Positions 46,537-55,172 of a stretch of DNA of 64,000 nt are shown one piece after another; the stretch's first letter is position 1; every line of letters begins with the position of its first letter. This DNA is from Lacisediminihabitans profunda (GTDB taxonomy: Bacteria > Actinomycetota > Actinomycetes > Actinomycetales > Microbacteriaceae). A model generated the notes under the pieces. It was not told the DNA's origin. It worked only from the letters and a program-made list of their open reading frames with translations, and made no database searches. The position numbers and the translations under genes were made by a program. The DNA is taken from contig NZ_VRMG01000001.1 in NCBI RefSeq assembly GCF_008040105.1, forward strand, positions 62,001-126,000, read 5' to 3'.

Positions 46537-48411
46537 GTGCCCGGCCTCATAAGACGAAACGATATCGATGAGGTCCGAGCGCGTATCAACATCGCCGACA
46601 TCGTGGGCGACTACGTCACGCTGAAGGGCGCCGGCGTCGGATCGCTCAAGGGCCTCTGCCCCTTTCACGACGAGCGCAGCCCGAGCTTCCACGTGCGCCC
46701 GCAGGTGGGCCGCTATCACTGCTTCGGGTGCGGGGAAGACGGCGATGTCTTCAGCTTCCTGCAGAAGATGGACCACACCACCTTCACCGAGGCGGTGGAG
46801 CGGATGGCCGCGAGGGTCGGCTACGAACTTCACTACGAGGACGGCGGGCAGGCCAACAGCGACCACGGCAACCGTGCCCGCATCCTCGCCGCCAACCAGG
46901 CGGCCGCCGAGTATTTCGTCGCCCAGCTGACCACGCCCGATGCCGAGCCGGCCAGGGCGTTCCTCGGCCAGCGCGGCTTCGATCCGGGCGCCGCCCAGCG
47001 TTTCGGCGTCGGGTTCGCACCGAAGTCCGGTCTCACGAAGCACCTCAAGTCGCTGGGCTACAGCGATGCCGAGCTCGTCGCTGCCGGGCTCGTCGGCGAG
47101 GGCGAGCGAGGGAGCACCTACGACAGGTTCCGCGGCCGGCTCGTCTGGCCGATCCGCGACGTGACCGGCCAGACCCTCGGCTTCGGTGCGCGCAAGCTCC
47201 TGGATGACGACAAGGGCCCCAAATACCTCAACACCCCCGAGACGGCGGTCTACCACAAATCGCAGGTGCTCTACGGTCTCGACCTGGCCAAGCGGGACAT
47301 CTCGCGCGGGCGCCAGGTCGTGGTGGTGGAGGGCTACACCGACGTGATGGCCTGCCACCTCGCAGGCATCACCACGGCCGTGGCCACGTGTGGCACGGCG
47401 TTCGGAGTCGACCACATCAAGGTGATCCGCCGGGTGCTCGGCGATGTCGACAACGCGGACTCCCGCGGCCTCGGCGAGGTCATCTTCACCTTCGACCCCG
47501 ACGAGGCCGGGCAGAAGGCCGCGAGCCGCGCGTTCAGCGAGGAGCAGCGCTTCGCCGCGCAGACCTTCGTGGCCGTGGCGCCCGACGGGCTCGACCCCTG
47601 CGACCTTCGGCTCGAACGCGGGGACGACGCGGTGCGCCGCCTGATCGCGGCGAAGAAGCCCATGTTCGAGTTCATGATCCGGCGCGTGCTCGCCGGCCAC
47701 AACCTCGACACCGTGGAGGGCCGGGTCGCCGCCCTGCGGGCGACAGCGCCGGTCGTCGCCGGCATCCGCGACCAGGCTCTCAGCATCGGCTACGTGCGCA
47801 CTCTCGCCGGCTGGCTCGGCATGGACCTCGGCGAGGTCGGACGAGCGGTCGCCTCGGCGCACGGCAAGACTCCGGAGGCTCAGAAGCCCCGCTACGGCAC
47901 GGAGGCGGCCCCCGCGGCGGCCCCGGTGGAGAACGGCCCGTCGCTCGTGCACCTGCCGACCGACCCGTCGACGCGGCTGGAGCGGGACTCGCTCATGGCG
48001 ATCCTGCAGCATCCGGAGATCATCGGGATCGACCTGGCCCAGCGCGCCAGCCGCGCGGCCTACGCGAATCCCTCGCTCGCGGTGGTGCGGGACGGAATCG
48101 CGGCCAGCATGGACGCCTTCGACTCGCCGGAATGGCTCGACCGGGTGATCGCCGAGGTACCAGCCCCGTTCGCGATGCTGGTCAAGGAGCTCGGAGTCGC
48201 CCCCCTGCCAGAGAAGGAGGGCCGGGACCTCACCGCCTACTGCAGGGGCGTCACCGCGAACCTGATCGAGCGTGACCTGCTGCGGCGCAAGGCCGAACTG
48301 CTCGGGCGCCTCCAGCGCACCGATGCGGCCGCCGACCCTGGCGGGTACCGCGAGGTGCAGGTCGAACTGGTGCGCATCGAGGCCGAGCGCCGCGAACTCC
48401 GTTCGGAGTAA
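46537..48411 (+). CDS. dnaG: DNA primase
   Basis: DnaG synthesises RNA primers for replication. The 624-residue product has the zinc-binding CHC2 domain (Cys41, His44, Cys62, Cys65 in CPFH...CFGC), the N-terminal core with FAPKSGLTKHLKSLGYSDAELVAAGLV and RGRLVWPIRDVTGQTLGFGARKL. The Toprim domain carries the metal-binding VVVEGYTDVMA and FTFDPDEAGQKAA. A helicase-interacting C-terminal domain follows. GTG 46537 is used, likely leaderless. In contrast to many species, rpoD is not found directly downstream; a peptide ABC operon follows. Confidence 0.96.
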   Translation: MPGLIRRNDIDEVRARINIADIVGDYVTLKGAGVGSLKGLCPFHDERSPSFHVRPQVGRYHCFGCGEDGDVFSFLQKMDHTTFTEAVERMAARVGYELHYEDGGQANSDHGNRARILAANQAAAEYFVAQLTTPDAEPARAFLGQRGFDPGAAQRFGVGFAPKSGLTKHLKSLGYSDAELVAAGLVGEGERGSTYDRFRGRLVWPIRDVTGQTLGFGARKLLDDDKGPKYLNTPETAVYHKSQVLYGLDLAKRDISRGRQVVVVEGYTDVMACHLAGITTAVATCGTAFGVDHIKVIRRVLGDVDNADSRGLGEVIFTFDPDEAGQKAASRAFSEEQRFAAQTFVAVAPDGLDPCDLRLERGDDAVRRLIAAKKPMFEFMIRRVLAGHNLDTVEGRVAALRATAPVVAGIRDQALSIGYVRTLAGWLGMDLGEVGRAVASAHGKTPEAQKPRYGTEAAPAAAPVENGPSLVHLPTDPSTRLERDSLMAILQHPEIIGIDLAQRASRAAYANPSLAVVRDGIAASMDAFDSPEWLDRVIAEVPAPFAMLVKELGVAPLPEKEGRDLTAYCRGVTANLIERDLLRRKAELLGRLQRTDAAADPGGYREVQVELVRIEAERRELRSE

Positions 48412-48413
48412 TT

Positions 48414-48429
48414 CGCCGCAATTGCGGTG
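48414..48429. promoter_or_regulatory. CCGCAATTGCGG palindrome, copy 1
   Basis: A perfect 12-bp palindrome (48416-48427) lies 4 nt after the dnaG stop. Read on the minus strand, the extended 16-mer CACCGCAATTGCGGCG is identical to the plus-strand copy at 48632. It could be an operator for the ABC operon or a chance match. Confidence 0.35.
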
Positions 48430-48581
48430 AGCGTTGTTGCAGTCGAATAAACATTGGTCAGTATCGGCCCCCTCGATTGGTCGCGCTCGTCCGAACTGTG
48501 TTACCAAGGAGTCATACAGCAGTGCCCTGGCGTGCCATTCGAGGCACACCTTTGTGTTCAATACGAGAGAGGCAGACGGAT

Positions 48582-50210
48582 ATGACATCCGCATCCACGT
48601 TCCGCAAGCGAACGCTCGCCGTGCTGGGGGGCACCGCAATTGCGGCGCTCGCCCTGTCCGGCTGCGCCGCCGGCGGTGGCTCTACCACCGGCAAGACGGC
48701 AGCAACGTCCCTCACCGTCGGCACGACCGACAAGGTGACGTCGCTGGACCCGGCCGGTTCGTACGACAACGGCTCGTTCGCCGTGATGAACCAGGTCTAT
48801 CCGTTCCTCATGAACTCGAAGCCGGGAACCTCCGATGTCGAGGCCGACATCGCGGAGTCCGCCAAGTTCACGGCTCCCACCGAGTTCACCGTGGTGCTGA
48901 AGAAGGGACTCACCTTCGCCAACGGCGACAAGCTCACCTCCTCCGACGTGAAATTCTCCTTCGACCGTCAGATCAAGATCGCGGATGAGAACGGCCCGTC
49001 GACCCTGCTCTACAACCTCGAGAGCACCGAGGCGAAGGACGACACCACCGTCGTCTTCCACCTGAAGGCCGCGAACGACCAGATCTGGCCCCAGATCCTG
49101 TCCAGCCCAGCCGCCCCGATCGTCGACGAGCAGGTATTCTCGGCCGACAAGGTCACCAGTGACGACGACATCGTGAAGGGCAAGGCCTTCGCGGGCCAGT
49201 ACACGATCGGCAGCTACAAGTTCAACCAGCTCGTTCAGTTCAAGGCGTTCTCGGGCTACAAGGGTCTTCTCGGCGCTCCGAAGACGGCCACGATCAACCT
49301 CAAGTACTACACGGACCAGTCGAACATGAAGCTGGATGTGCAGAAGGGCGGCATCGACGTCGCCTCGCGGAGCCTCTCCGCGACAGACGTCGCCGACCTG
49401 AAGAAGGACTCGGCGGTGAAGGTCACGACGGGCCCGGGTGGAGAGATCCGCTACATCGTCTTCAACTTCGACACCCAGCCCTTCGGTGCCAAGGCCACGG
49501 GCGCTGACCCGGCCAAGGCTCTCGCCGTACGCCAGGCCGTGGCCGACCTCGTCGACCGCCAGGCGATCGCCGACCAGGTCTACAAGGGCACCTACCTGCC
49601 GCTCTACTCCTACGTTCCGGCCGGACTCACCGGCGCCAACACGGCGCTCAAGGGCCTCTACGGAGACGGCAAGGGTGGACCCGACGGTGCAAAGGCGAAG
49701 TCGACCCTGACCGCGGCCGGCATCACCGCTCCCGTCGTGCTGAACCTCCAGTACAACCCGGACCACTACGGTGCATCCTCGGGCGACGAGTACGCGCTCG
49801 TGAAGAGCCAGCTCGAAAAGGGCGGACTGTTCACCGTCAACCTGCAGTCGACCGAGTGGGTCACCTACTCGAAGGACCGCACGAAGGACGCGTACCCGGA
49901 GTACCAGCTCGGCTGGTTCCCCGACTACTCGGACGCAGACAACTACCTGTCACCGTTCTTCGCGAAGGACAACTTCCTCGCGAACCACTACGACAACGCC
50001 GAAGTCGACTCGCTGATCAAGGCCCAGGCCGTGGAGGCCGACAAGGCAAAGCGCACCAAGGACATCGAGACCATCCAGGACAAGGTTGCCGCTGACCTGT
50101 CCACGGTCCCACTGCTTCAGGGCGCGCAGGTCGCCGTTGCCGGGAAGGGCGTCTCGGGAGTCACCCTCGATGCGTCGTTCAAGTTCCGGTTCGGAACGCT
50201 GACGAAGTAG
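48582..50210 (+). CDS. Extracellular solute-binding lipoprotein, family 5 (peptide/nickel type)
   Basis: The 542-residue protein has a lipoprotein signal peptide (RKRTLAVLGGTAIAALALSGC, lipobox LSGC with lipidated Cys about 28) and the SBP_bac_5 fold of DppA/OppA-like receptors: TSLDPAGSYDNGSFAVMNQVYPFLMN, FTVVLKKGLTFANGDKLTSSDVKFSFDR, VRQAVADLVDRQAIADQVYKG and YQLGWFPDYSDADNYLSPFF. The ligand is probably a peptide or small cation complex. ATG 48582 follows GAGAGG. A hairpin terminator separates it from the membrane genes, which would raise its own expression. Confidence 0.93.
   Translation: MTSASTFRKRTLAVLGGTAIAALALSGCAAGGGSTTGKTAATSLTVGTTDKVTSLDPAGSYDNGSFAVMNQVYPFLMNSKPGTSDVEADIAESAKFTAPTEFTVVLKKGLTFANGDKLTSSDVKFSFDRQIKIADENGPSTLLYNLESTEAKDDTTVVFHLKAANDQIWPQILSSPAAPIVDEQVFSADKVTSDDDIVKGKAFAGQYTIGSYKFNQLVQFKAFSGYKGLLGAPKTATINLKYYTDQSNMKLDVQKGGIDVASRSLSATDVADLKKDSAVKVTTGPGGEIRYIVFNFDTQPFGAKATGADPAKALAVRQAVADLVDRQAIADQVYKGTYLPLYSYVPAGLTGANTALKGLYGDGKGGPDGAKAKSTLTAAGITAPVVLNLQYNPDHYGASSGDEYALVKSQLEKGGLFTVNLQSTEWVTYSKDRTKDAYPEYQLGWFPDYSDADNYLSPFFAKDNFLANHYDNAEVDSLIKAQAVEADKAKRTKDIETIQDKVAADLSTVPLLQGAQVAVAGKGVSGVTLDASFKFRFGTLTK
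48632..48647. promoter_or_regulatory. CCGCAATTGCGG palindrome, copy 2
   Basis: The same 12-bp palindrome lies within the signal-peptide codons (GTAIAA) of the lipoprotein gene, 218 bp from copy 1. With copy 1 it brackets the promoter region. Confidence 0.3.
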
Positions 50211-50292
50211 AACCAACCGCCGTCGAATCCCGGCGGCACAATAGCGCTGTAACGGCGCGTCAGATGACCGGCTAAAATCTCTTTAGCCGTAG

Positions 50293-50335
50293 ACGGGGAC
50301 GGTCCGCACCAGTTGCGGGTCGTCCCCGTTCTTTT
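50293..50335 (+). terminator. Hairpin terminator after the solute-binding protein gene
   Basis: ACGGGGACG (50293-50301) pairs with CGTCCCCGT (50321-50329), with an inner CCGC/GCGG stem, followed by TCTTTT. It probably causes partial termination between the lipoprotein gene and the permeases. Confidence 0.8.
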
Positions 50336-50388
50336 CGCCGGACCCTCTCCAACGCCGCGGAGTGTCCTGACAGCCCAGATTGGTGACC

Positions 50389-51483
50389 ATGACGACAACT
50401 GTGATTACGGCGGAGGCACCGGCGTCACCTCCCGCCCCGCGAAAGCGGAAGGCGGCCGGCGGCAGTCAACTCTGGCGATACCTCATCGTGCGGCTTCTGC
50501 TCATCCTTCCGACGGTCTTCATCCTCGTCACGATGGTCTTCATCCTCATGCGCACGATCGGCGACCCGATCACCGCCGCCCTCGGTGGCAGGCTGAGCGC
50601 GGTCCAACTGCAGGAGCGCATCCATGCCGCGGGATACGATCGCCCGATCCTGGTGCAGTACTTCGAGTATCTCGGCCAGATCTTCACCGGCAACTTCGGC
50701 ACGACGATCAGCGACAACCAGCCCGTCACCAAGGTGCTGCTCACCTATGGCGGAGCCACCCTCGAGTTGGCGTTCTACGCCCTCATCGTCGCCTTCATCG
50801 TCGGAATCCCGCTCGGCATGCTCGCGGCCTATTTCCGTGACAAGTGGCCGGACGCCCTCTTCCGGGTCTTCGCCATCCTCTGCTACGCCACTCCGGTCTT
50901 CTTCGCGGGGCTCCTGCTCAAGCTGGTGTTCTCGGTCTGGCTGGGGATCCTCCCCGTCTCCGGTCGAGCGTCGACGAGCACGGAGCTCGACATCGAGTTG
51001 CTGCCCCACCCCACCGGCATCTACCTGATCGACGCGATCCAGACCGGAAATCCGGCCAACCTCGCGGATGTGCTCACCCACGCCATCCTTCCCGGGATCG
51101 CCCTCGGCCTCCTGACCGCGGGGATCTTCCTCCGGCTGGTGCGCACCAACGTCATCGGCACGCTGTCCGCCGACTACGTGGATGCCGCCCGCTCACGCGG
51201 GGTGAGCGAGTACCGGCTCGTGCGTCGGCACGCCTACAAGCCGGCGCTGATCCCCATCATCACCGTGATCGGGTTGCAGATCGCCCTGCTGCTGGGCGGC
51301 GCGGTGCTCACGGAGACGACCTTCGAGTGGAAGGGCCTCGGCTTCATGCTCGCCCAGTACCTCGGCGCCCGTGACTTCGTCGCCGTGCAGGGAATCGTCG
51401 CCCTCCTCGCGGTCGTCGTGGCCGTCACGAACTTCATCGTGGACGTCATCGCCGCTCTCATCGACCCCAGAGTGAGGTACTGA
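50389..51483 (+). CDS. ABC transporter permease (DppB/OppB type)
   Basis: The 364-residue inner-membrane permease starts with an Ala/Pro-rich cytoplasmic tail, then a first helix (LIVRLLLILPTVFILVTMVFILM). The BPD_transp_1 domain has a TM core and the ATPase-contact EAA-like loop ADYVDAARSRGVSEYRLVRRHAYKPALIPIITVIG. An extracytoplasmic region with a long loop (VSGRASTSTELDIELLPH) is typical of the DppB subfamily. The ATG at 50389 is chosen; TTG 50380 and GTG 50383 are alternatives. It is followed 2 nt later by the second permease. Confidence 0.93.
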   Translation: MTTTVITAEAPASPPAPRKRKAAGGSQLWRYLIVRLLLILPTVFILVTMVFILMRTIGDPITAALGGRLSAVQLQERIHAAGYDRPILVQYFEYLGQIFTGNFGTTISDNQPVTKVLLTYGGATLELAFYALIVAFIVGIPLGMLAAYFRDKWPDALFRVFAILCYATPVFFAGLLLKLVFSVWLGILPVSGRASTSTELDIELLPHPTGIYLIDAIQTGNPANLADVLTHAILPGIALGLLTAGIFLRLVRTNVIGTLSADYVDAARSRGVSEYRLVRRHAYKPALIPIITVIGLQIALLLGGAVLTETTFEWKGLGFMLAQYLGARDFVAVQGIVALLAVVVAVTNFIVDVIAALIDPRVRY

Positions 51484-51485
51484 TC

Positions 51486-52532
51486 GTGGCCATCGATACT
51501 GCTGACCAGGGCGTGGCCCTCACGCCGAGACGCCCGCTCTGGACGCGCATCCCCGTGGTGCACCAGGTGCGGCAGAGCGTGGGGCTCCAACGCGGGATGC
51601 TCGTCGCCGGACTGATCATCGTCGCGATCTTCGTTCTCACCTCCATCTTCGCCCCGCTGCTTGCCCCTTTCGGCTACTCCCAGCTCTCCGACGCGCACGG
51701 CAACTTCGGGGCGCAGAAGCCGCCGTCGGGTGCCCACCTCCTCGGGACGACGGTCGGCGGCTACGACGTGCTCTCCCGGGTGATCTGGGGATCGCAGACG
51801 GCGCTGTTCGTCATCGTCGTGGCGATCGTGCTCTCGATCTTCGCCGGCGTGCTCCTCGGAGTCGTCTCGGGCTATCTCGGCGGCTGGCTCGACCGCATCC
51901 TCGTCGTCGTCTGCGACGCGATCTACGCCTTCCCGACGCTGCTGCTCGCGATCGTGATGTCGATCGTGATCTCCGGAGGGCGGTCGAATCTCGTCGGAGG
52001 CGTCTTCGCCGCGGCGATTTCGATCACGGTGGTCTTCATCCCGCAGTACTTCCGGGTGATCCGGGCGGAGACCGTCCGCATCAAGGCCGAGGCCTTCGTC
52101 GAGTCCGCCAAGGTGCTCGGAGCCTCCTCCGGTCGAATCATGTTCCGACACATCCTGCGCAACGCGACCCGGACCCTGCCGCTGATCTTCACCCTCAACG
52201 CCTCGGAGGCCATCCTCACCCTGGCCGGACTCGGCTTCCTCGGCTTCGGTATCGAGCCCACGTCCGCGGCGGAGTGGGGCTACGACCTCAACAAGTCGAT
52301 CTCCGATGTCACGAGCGGAATCTGGTGGACCTCGGTGTTCCCGGGGCTGGCGATCGTGCTCGCGGTGCTCGGGATGACCCTGGTCGGCGAGAGCCTCAAC
52401 GACCTCGCGGATCCGCGTCTGCGGACCAGAAGGCGTGCCGTCGGCTCGCCGCCGCCCGCCCCGACCTCGGACACCGCCCCCGAGGCGAGCACGGATGTCG
52501 TCGGCGATCTCGCACTGGAGGTGCGCGAATGA
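51486..52532 (+). CDS. ABC transporter permease (DppC/OppC type)
   Basis: The 348-residue partner permease has an N-terminal OppC-like anchor (GMLVAGLIIVAIFVLTSIFAPLLAPFGYSQL), the LLGTTVGGYDVLSRVIWGSQTALFVIVVAIVLSIFAGVLLGVVSGYLGG motif, and the coupling loop AEAFVESAKVLGASSGRIMFRHILRNATRTLPLIFT. The C-terminal tail after DLADPRLRTRRR is Pro/Ala-rich and extends beyond the usual end. GTG 51486 starts it and ATG of the ATPase gene overlaps by 4 nt. Confidence 0.93.
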   Translation: MAIDTADQGVALTPRRPLWTRIPVVHQVRQSVGLQRGMLVAGLIIVAIFVLTSIFAPLLAPFGYSQLSDAHGNFGAQKPPSGAHLLGTTVGGYDVLSRVIWGSQTALFVIVVAIVLSIFAGVLLGVVSGYLGGWLDRILVVVCDAIYAFPTLLLAIVMSIVISGGRSNLVGGVFAAAISITVVFIPQYFRVIRAETVRIKAEAFVESAKVLGASSGRIMFRHILRNATRTLPLIFTLNASEAILTLAGLGFLGFGIEPTSAAEWGYDLNKSISDVTSGIWWTSVFPGLAIVLAVLGMTLVGESLNDLADPRLRTRRRAVGSPPPAPTSDTAPEASTDVVGDLALEVRE

Positions 52533-54211
52533 GTTCACTTGCCCGCGGCGAACAGGCGGTCGGCATCACCGACCTCACCATCACCTTCGCGACCGACGGC
52601 GGCGATGTGCGCGCCGTCGACGGCGTGACCCTCTCGGTGAACGCGGGGGAGGTGCTCGCGATCGTCGGCGAGAGCGGCAGCGGGAAGACCGTGACAGCCA
52701 AGTCGATCCTCGGGCTCCTGCCGGAGACGGCCACGGCATCCGGTGTGGTGCTGCTCGGCCAGGACAACGTCGTCACTGTGAGCAAGGCCCGGCTGCGGGA
52801 GATCCGCGGCACGGGCGCGGCGATGGTCTTCCAGGAGCCGTCGACGGCGCTCAACCCCGTCTACACGGTCGGCTGGCAGATCGCGGAAGGACTGCACGCC
52901 CACGGCAAGTACACGCGGGCGGAGGCGAAGGCCAAGGCGATCGACATCCTCGAGAAGGTCGGCATCCCGGACGCGGCCAACCGGGTCAACTACTACCCGC
53001 ACCAGTTCTCCGGCGGCCAGAAGCAGCGGGTCGTGATCGCGATGGCGCTCGTTCTCGACCCGGAGCTGATCGTCGCCGACGAGCCGACGACGGCCCTCGA
53101 TGTGACGGTGCAGGCCGAGATCCTCGACCTGCTTCGTCGGCTGCGGGACGAATTCGACACGGCGATCGTGCTCATCACCCACAACATGGGAGTGGTGGCC
53201 GACCTCGCCGACCGCGTGGCCGTGATGTTCGAGGGCAAGGTCGTGGAGGAAGCGGACGCCACCTCCCTCTTTGAGAACCCGCAGCATCCGTACACGAAGA
53301 AGCTGCTCGCCGCCGTGCCCTACCTGGGCTCCGGCACGGTGCGAACGCAGGAGCGAGCGGCCGAGCGCGCCCTCACGACCTCCGAGCCGCTCGTGGTCGC
53401 GAAGGACCTCGTGATCGAGTACCCCGGCCGCCTCGGCAGGAAGGGCTTCCGCGCCGTCAACAGCGTGAGCTTCGAGATCGGCGCGCGCGAGGTGCTCGGC
53501 CTCGTCGGCGAGAGCGGATCGGGCAAGACCACCATCGGGCGGGCGATCGGCGGACTCACGAAGATCACGGGCGGCTCGCTCACGGTGCTCGGGCAGGAGA
53601 TGCTCGGGGTGCACGAGCGCCGGTTCCGGCCGCTGCGACGCGACATCGGCTTCGTGTTCCAGGACCCGGCCACGAGCTTCAATCCGCTTCTGACGATTGC
53701 GGAGTGCGTGGCCGAGCCGCTCATCGTGCACGGCAAGTCGCCCAATGCCCGGGCGGCCCGCTCACGGGTGAACGAACTGCTCGAGGCGGTTCAATTGCCC
53801 AGGGCATTCGGCGACCGCTTCCCGCACGAACTGAGCGGCGGCCAACGGCAGCGGGCCTCCCTCGCCAGGGCACTCGCCCTGCAGCCGAAGCTGCTCATCG
53901 CCGATGAGCCGACGAGCGCGCTCGATGTCTCGGTGCAGGCGAAGGTGCTCGAACTGTTCGCCGAGCTGCAGAAGGAGTTCGGTTTCGCCGCGCTCTTCAT
54001 CAGCCACGACCTCGCGGTCGTCGACATCCTCGCCGACCGAATCGCCGTGCTCTACCAGGGGCGACTCGTGGAGGAGGGGACGGGCGCCGAGGTGCTCGGA
54101 GCTCCGCAGCATCCGTACACCAAGCGGCTGCTCGCCTCGCTGCCCGTTCCGAACCCGGCCGAACAGGCGCTCCGACGCGAGGAACTGCGGCTCCTGCGGT
54201 CCGAGGAATAG
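52529..54211 (+). CDS. Fused double ABC ATPase (DppD-DppF type)
   Basis: The 560-residue protein contains two complete ATP-binding domains. Half 1 has Walker A GESGSGKT at about residue 47, signature FSGGQKQRVVIAMAL and Walker B LIVADEPTTALDV. Half 2 has Walker A GESGSGKT at about 328, LSGGQRQRASLARAL and LLIADEPTSALDV. Each half ends in the oligopeptide-transporter C-terminal block (NPQHPYTKKLLAAVP; APQHPYTKRLLASLP). It therefore supplies both ATPases the two permeases need. Fusion into one chain is common in Gram-positive bacteria. Confidence 0.93.
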   Translation: MSSLARGEQAVGITDLTITFATDGGDVRAVDGVTLSVNAGEVLAIVGESGSGKTVTAKSILGLLPETATASGVVLLGQDNVVTVSKARLREIRGTGAAMVFQEPSTALNPVYTVGWQIAEGLHAHGKYTRAEAKAKAIDILEKVGIPDAANRVNYYPHQFSGGQKQRVVIAMALVLDPELIVADEPTTALDVTVQAEILDLLRRLRDEFDTAIVLITHNMGVVADLADRVAVMFEGKVVEEADATSLFENPQHPYTKKLLAAVPYLGSGTVRTQERAAERALTTSEPLVVAKDLVIEYPGRLGRKGFRAVNSVSFEIGAREVLGLVGESGSGKTTIGRAIGGLTKITGGSLTVLGQEMLGVHERRFRPLRRDIGFVFQDPATSFNPLLTIAECVAEPLIVHGKSPNARAARSRVNELLEAVQLPRAFGDRFPHELSGGQRQRASLARALALQPKLLIADEPTSALDVSVQAKVLELFAELQKEFGFAALFISHDLAVVDILADRIAVLYQGRLVEEGTGAEVLGAPQHPYTKRLLASLPVPNPAEQALRREELRLLRSEE

Positions 54212-54212
54212 C

Positions 54213-55172
54213 GTGGAGTCCCCGCCCGCGGGCCTGGTGGTGTCGGCACGTGACGTGTCGATCCGCTACCGAGCCAACAACACCCAGTCGCGTTTTCTCG
54301 CGGTGGGCGGGGTGAATCTGGATATCGCGGCGGGCGAGATCGTCGGACTTCTCGGCGAGTCCGGTTCTGGCAAGTCCACGCTCGCCGGGGCGATAGCCGG
54401 GGAGGCGGGGCTGATCGGTTCGGGCGAGGGCACCCCGGAGATCTGCGGGGGATCGCTGGAGGTGTTCGGCCGCGAGCTTCGCGGCATCGGCCGGCGTCGG
54501 CGCGATCGTCTCACCCTGAGGATCGGCTACCTGCGCCAGGACGAGGCCGAACGGCTGAGCCCGATCCTCACCGTCGCGGAAAACGTGGCCGAGCCGATCT
54601 TCCGACGGGACCGCAGATTCAACGTGCGCGAGGCGAACGCGGCCGTCGCCACCGCGATCGACGCGGTGCGACTGCCGCTGGGCCTGATGTCCCGGCTGCC
54701 GCACGAGCTCAGCAGCGGTCAGCGTCAGCGGGTGGCCCTCGCGCGGGCGCTCATCCTCGAGCCGGCGCTCCTCGTGGCCGACGAGCCCACCCGCGGTATC
54801 GATGCCCTGGTCCGGGACAGTGTTCTCGACACGATCGCGTCGCTCCAGCACGATCGGGTCTTCTCGGCGCTCATCGTGAGCAGCGAACTGTCCGTCGTCT
54901 CGCGGATCGCCAGCCGAGTCGTCGTGCTGCAGCACGGGGTCGTCGTGGGGGATGGCCCCATCGACGAGGTGTTCTCCGATCCGGAGGACTACTACGTGAA
55001 GGGGCTCGCCAAGGCCAGGCGGCTCGAGCGCTCGAGGGTGACACCGGCTCCGACGCACCCGGGTACCGAGGACCACCAAGGGGTGCAGCCGGAGGTCGTT
55101 GAGTCGATCGCCGACACCCGGCCTGCACCGAAACCGAAGAAGGCGCCAGGCGCCGGGAGATCAGCCACGTGA
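54213..55172 (+). CDS. Additional single ABC ATPase of the peptide operon
   Basis: The 319-residue ATPase has Walker A GESGSGKS at about residue 48, signature LSSGQRQRVALARAL (second Gly replaced by Ser), Walker B LLVADEPTRGIDALVRD and a weak H-loop: the usual His is Ser in IVSSELSVVSRIA. Loss of the switch His would reduce hydrolysis. It lacks the oligopeptide C-terminal block and ends in a Pro/Lys-rich tail. As the transporter already has two ATPase domains, its role as third ATPase is unclear: regulatory, redundant, or for a different permease. GTG 54213 starts 2 nt after the preceding stop. Its end overlaps the next gene by 4 nt. Confidence 0.85.
   Translation: MESPPAGLVVSARDVSIRYRANNTQSRFLAVGGVNLDIAAGEIVGLLGESGSGKSTLAGAIAGEAGLIGSGEGTPEICGGSLEVFGRELRGIGRRRRDRLTLRIGYLRQDEAERLSPILTVAENVAEPIFRRDRRFNVREANAAVATAIDAVRLPLGLMSRLPHELSSGQRQRVALARALILEPALLVADEPTRGIDALVRDSVLDTIASLQHDRVFSALIVSSELSVVSRIASRVVVLQHGVVVGDGPIDEVFSDPEDYYVKGLAKARRLERSRVTPAPTHPGTEDHQGVQPEVVESIADTRPAPKPKKAPGAGRSAT

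Noticed and set aside
46150-48639. 829-codon minus-strand ORF opposite dnaG
   Set aside because: It is antisense to dnaG with low-complexity Arg/Gly/Val-rich sequence and no plausible start context. Long antisense ORFs are expected at this GC content.
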